Source of the DNA: JBBTWV01 sp038062615
Lineage (GTDB): Bacteria; Patescibacteriota; Gracilibacteria; UBA1369; UM-FILTER-53-11
Length of the DNA: 21,062 nucleotides
Direction of reading: 5' to 3'
Assembly: GCA_038062615.1 (NCBI GenBank)
Contig: JBBTWV010000020.1
Location: forward strand, 1-21,062
Shown piece after piece: positions 20,411 through 21,062 of this stretch. Position 1 is the first letter of the stretch, and each line of letters starts with the position of its first letter. A program made the translations under genes and the position numbers. The notes under the pieces are model-generated. The model was not told the origin of the DNA. It was given only the letters and a program-made list of their open reading frames with translations, and did not search any database.

Positions 20411-21062
20411 ATCAAAAGACTTTGCGGCTTGGCCGAGGAACATTTTGTCGCCGATTATGATTTGGCAACCCGCGCGCTTGGCGTCACAGAGGAGTTTGGT
20501 GATGCGCGGACGGTAGATGATGTCCATGACGAGAGGACGAGGAAGTTTGTTTTTTGGATAAAGCTCTGTGAGGTACGGCAGCGGAGTTTGCGAGGTTTTT
20601 GGCCACATTCCAACGCTCGTCGTATTAATAAGAATATCGCATTTTGCGGGATCAAAATCTTGGAGGTTTCCGAACCGGCAGCCAAAATCCTTGGCGAGTT
20701 TTTTGGCGTGAGCCAGCGTGCGATTGAGAATGAGGACGCGGGCGCCGGCGCGTTTGAGACCATAAATTACCGCGCGAGCCGCACCGCCGGCGCCCAAAAC
20801 TACGGCACGCTTATTCAGCAACCATCGCCGATGCATTTCCTTGCTTCCTGCTGCAGTCTGTTGCGCCCCGCCGCGTACCACTACTTTGCGTCCGGGCGGC
20901 TGCTGCATGACTCTTGATTCCTGCTTCTTGATTCCCGTCCGTAACGCCTCCATCGCGCCAAAGCAGTCCGTGTTATGCCCGATCAATTTTCCCCCACGAT
21001 TCACGATCACATTTACCGCGCCGATTTCGCACGCCTCCTCACTTATCTCATCCAAAAATTTC
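20372..21062 (-). CDS. aroE: shikimate dehydrogenase, 5' end outside the window
   Basis: AroE reduces 3-dehydroshikimate to shikimate with NADPH in aromatic amino acid synthesis. The window holds the C-terminal 229 codons; the frame runs open to the right edge (KFLDEISEEACEIGAVN), so roughly the first 60-70 residues are missing. Motifs are IGHNTDCFGAM with the substrate-binding Asn-Thr-Asp, the NADP loop VLGAGGAARAV, NRTLAHAKKLA, and INTTSVGMWP. About 36 extra residues lie between ALRTGI and LLNKRAVVLGAGG, including QESRVM and QQPPGRKVVVRGGAQQ, and appear repeat-derived (20823-20935). The insertion precedes the nucleotide-binding domain in a loop. The 3' end overlaps the HNH-like gene by 39 bases. 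Confidence 0.9.
   Translation of the reverse strand, partial: KFLDEISEEACEIGAVNVIVNRGGKLIGHNTDCFGAMEALRTGIKKQESRVMQQPPGRKVVVRGGAQQTAAGSKEMHRRWLLNKRAVVLGAGGAARAVIYGLKRAGARVLILNRTLAHAKKLAKDFGCRFGNLQDFDPAKCDILINTTSVGMWPKTSQTPLPYLTELYPKNKLPRPLVMDIIYRPRITKLLCDAKRAGCQIIIGDKMFLGQAAKSFDLWTGRKPGFMKL
20906..20935. repeat. 14-base periodic repeat inside aroE
   Basis: CTTGATTC occurs at 20913-20920 and 20927-20934, a 14-base period like the murG copy at 16764-16793, and encodes KKQESR on the minus strand. Both genes carry it in frame. Confidence 0.55.

Noticed and set aside
1..21062. Recoding of TGA as glycine or tryptophan, as in Gracilibacteria or some reduced genomes
   Set aside because: TGA ends purH, purN, the glycosyltransferase and others at expected lengths, and no conserved protein is interrupted by in-frame TGA.
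1..21062. CRISPR array, tRNA or rRNA genes, or a full insertion sequence
   Set aside because: No regularly spaced direct repeats with unique spacers, no cloverleaf with CCA-type ends, no rRNA-like sequence and no transposase frame were seen.

Overview
The window looks like part of a small-genome bacterium of the Patescibacteria/CPR kind. A Peregrinibacteria-like lineage would fit, because purine and shikimate genes are kept. This placement is inferred from gene content and style, not from a marker gene. The genes are compact, often overlap, mostly lack Shine-Dalgarno sequences and use the standard code: TGA ends purH, purN and others at the expected place. Several genes are archaeal in type. 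Short palindromic repeats are abundant, including inside conserved genes.

Layout. 1-550: two small unknown genes behind a good promoter. 551-1338: no convincing protein gene, but three structured inverted-repeat regions and two terminators. 1339-2750: a CofE-family gamma-glutamyl ligase and purN. 2900-3406: a small secreted protein. 3411-7799 (minus): an apparent four-gene unit with an archaeal-type PurP, a divergent PurP paralogue, an archaeal-type sugar-1-phosphate nucleotidylyltransferase with a left-handed beta-helix, and a family 2 glycosyltransferase. 7846-9175 (minus): two unknown genes behind a near-consensus sigma-70 promoter. 9228-10775 (minus): full-length purH. 10880-12489 (minus): yidD and a membrane-anchored LysM/M23 peptidase. 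12772-14680: a LemA-like gene divergent from an O-antigen-ligase-like gene. 14662-15830: a cassette with a truncated papain-like domain and a C39-like protein, bracketed by a 51-bp direct repeat derived from the murG 3' end. 15755-18044 (minus): murG and ftsW. 18126-20410: lspA, two unknown envelope proteins and a small HNH-like protein. 20372-21062 (minus): aroE, cut by the window edge.

Working together. Purine synthesis (purN, purH, two purP-type genes) and envelope construction (ftsW, murG, lspA, yidD, M23 peptidase, glycosyltransferase, ligase) dominate. The AICAR formylation step is apparently covered twice, by folate-dependent PurH and by formate/ATP-dependent PurP. The most notable signals are this archaeal-type PurP operon, a five-copy repeat family found inside coding sequence in different frames, the repeat-flanked cassette, and the large branched palindrome at 595-751.
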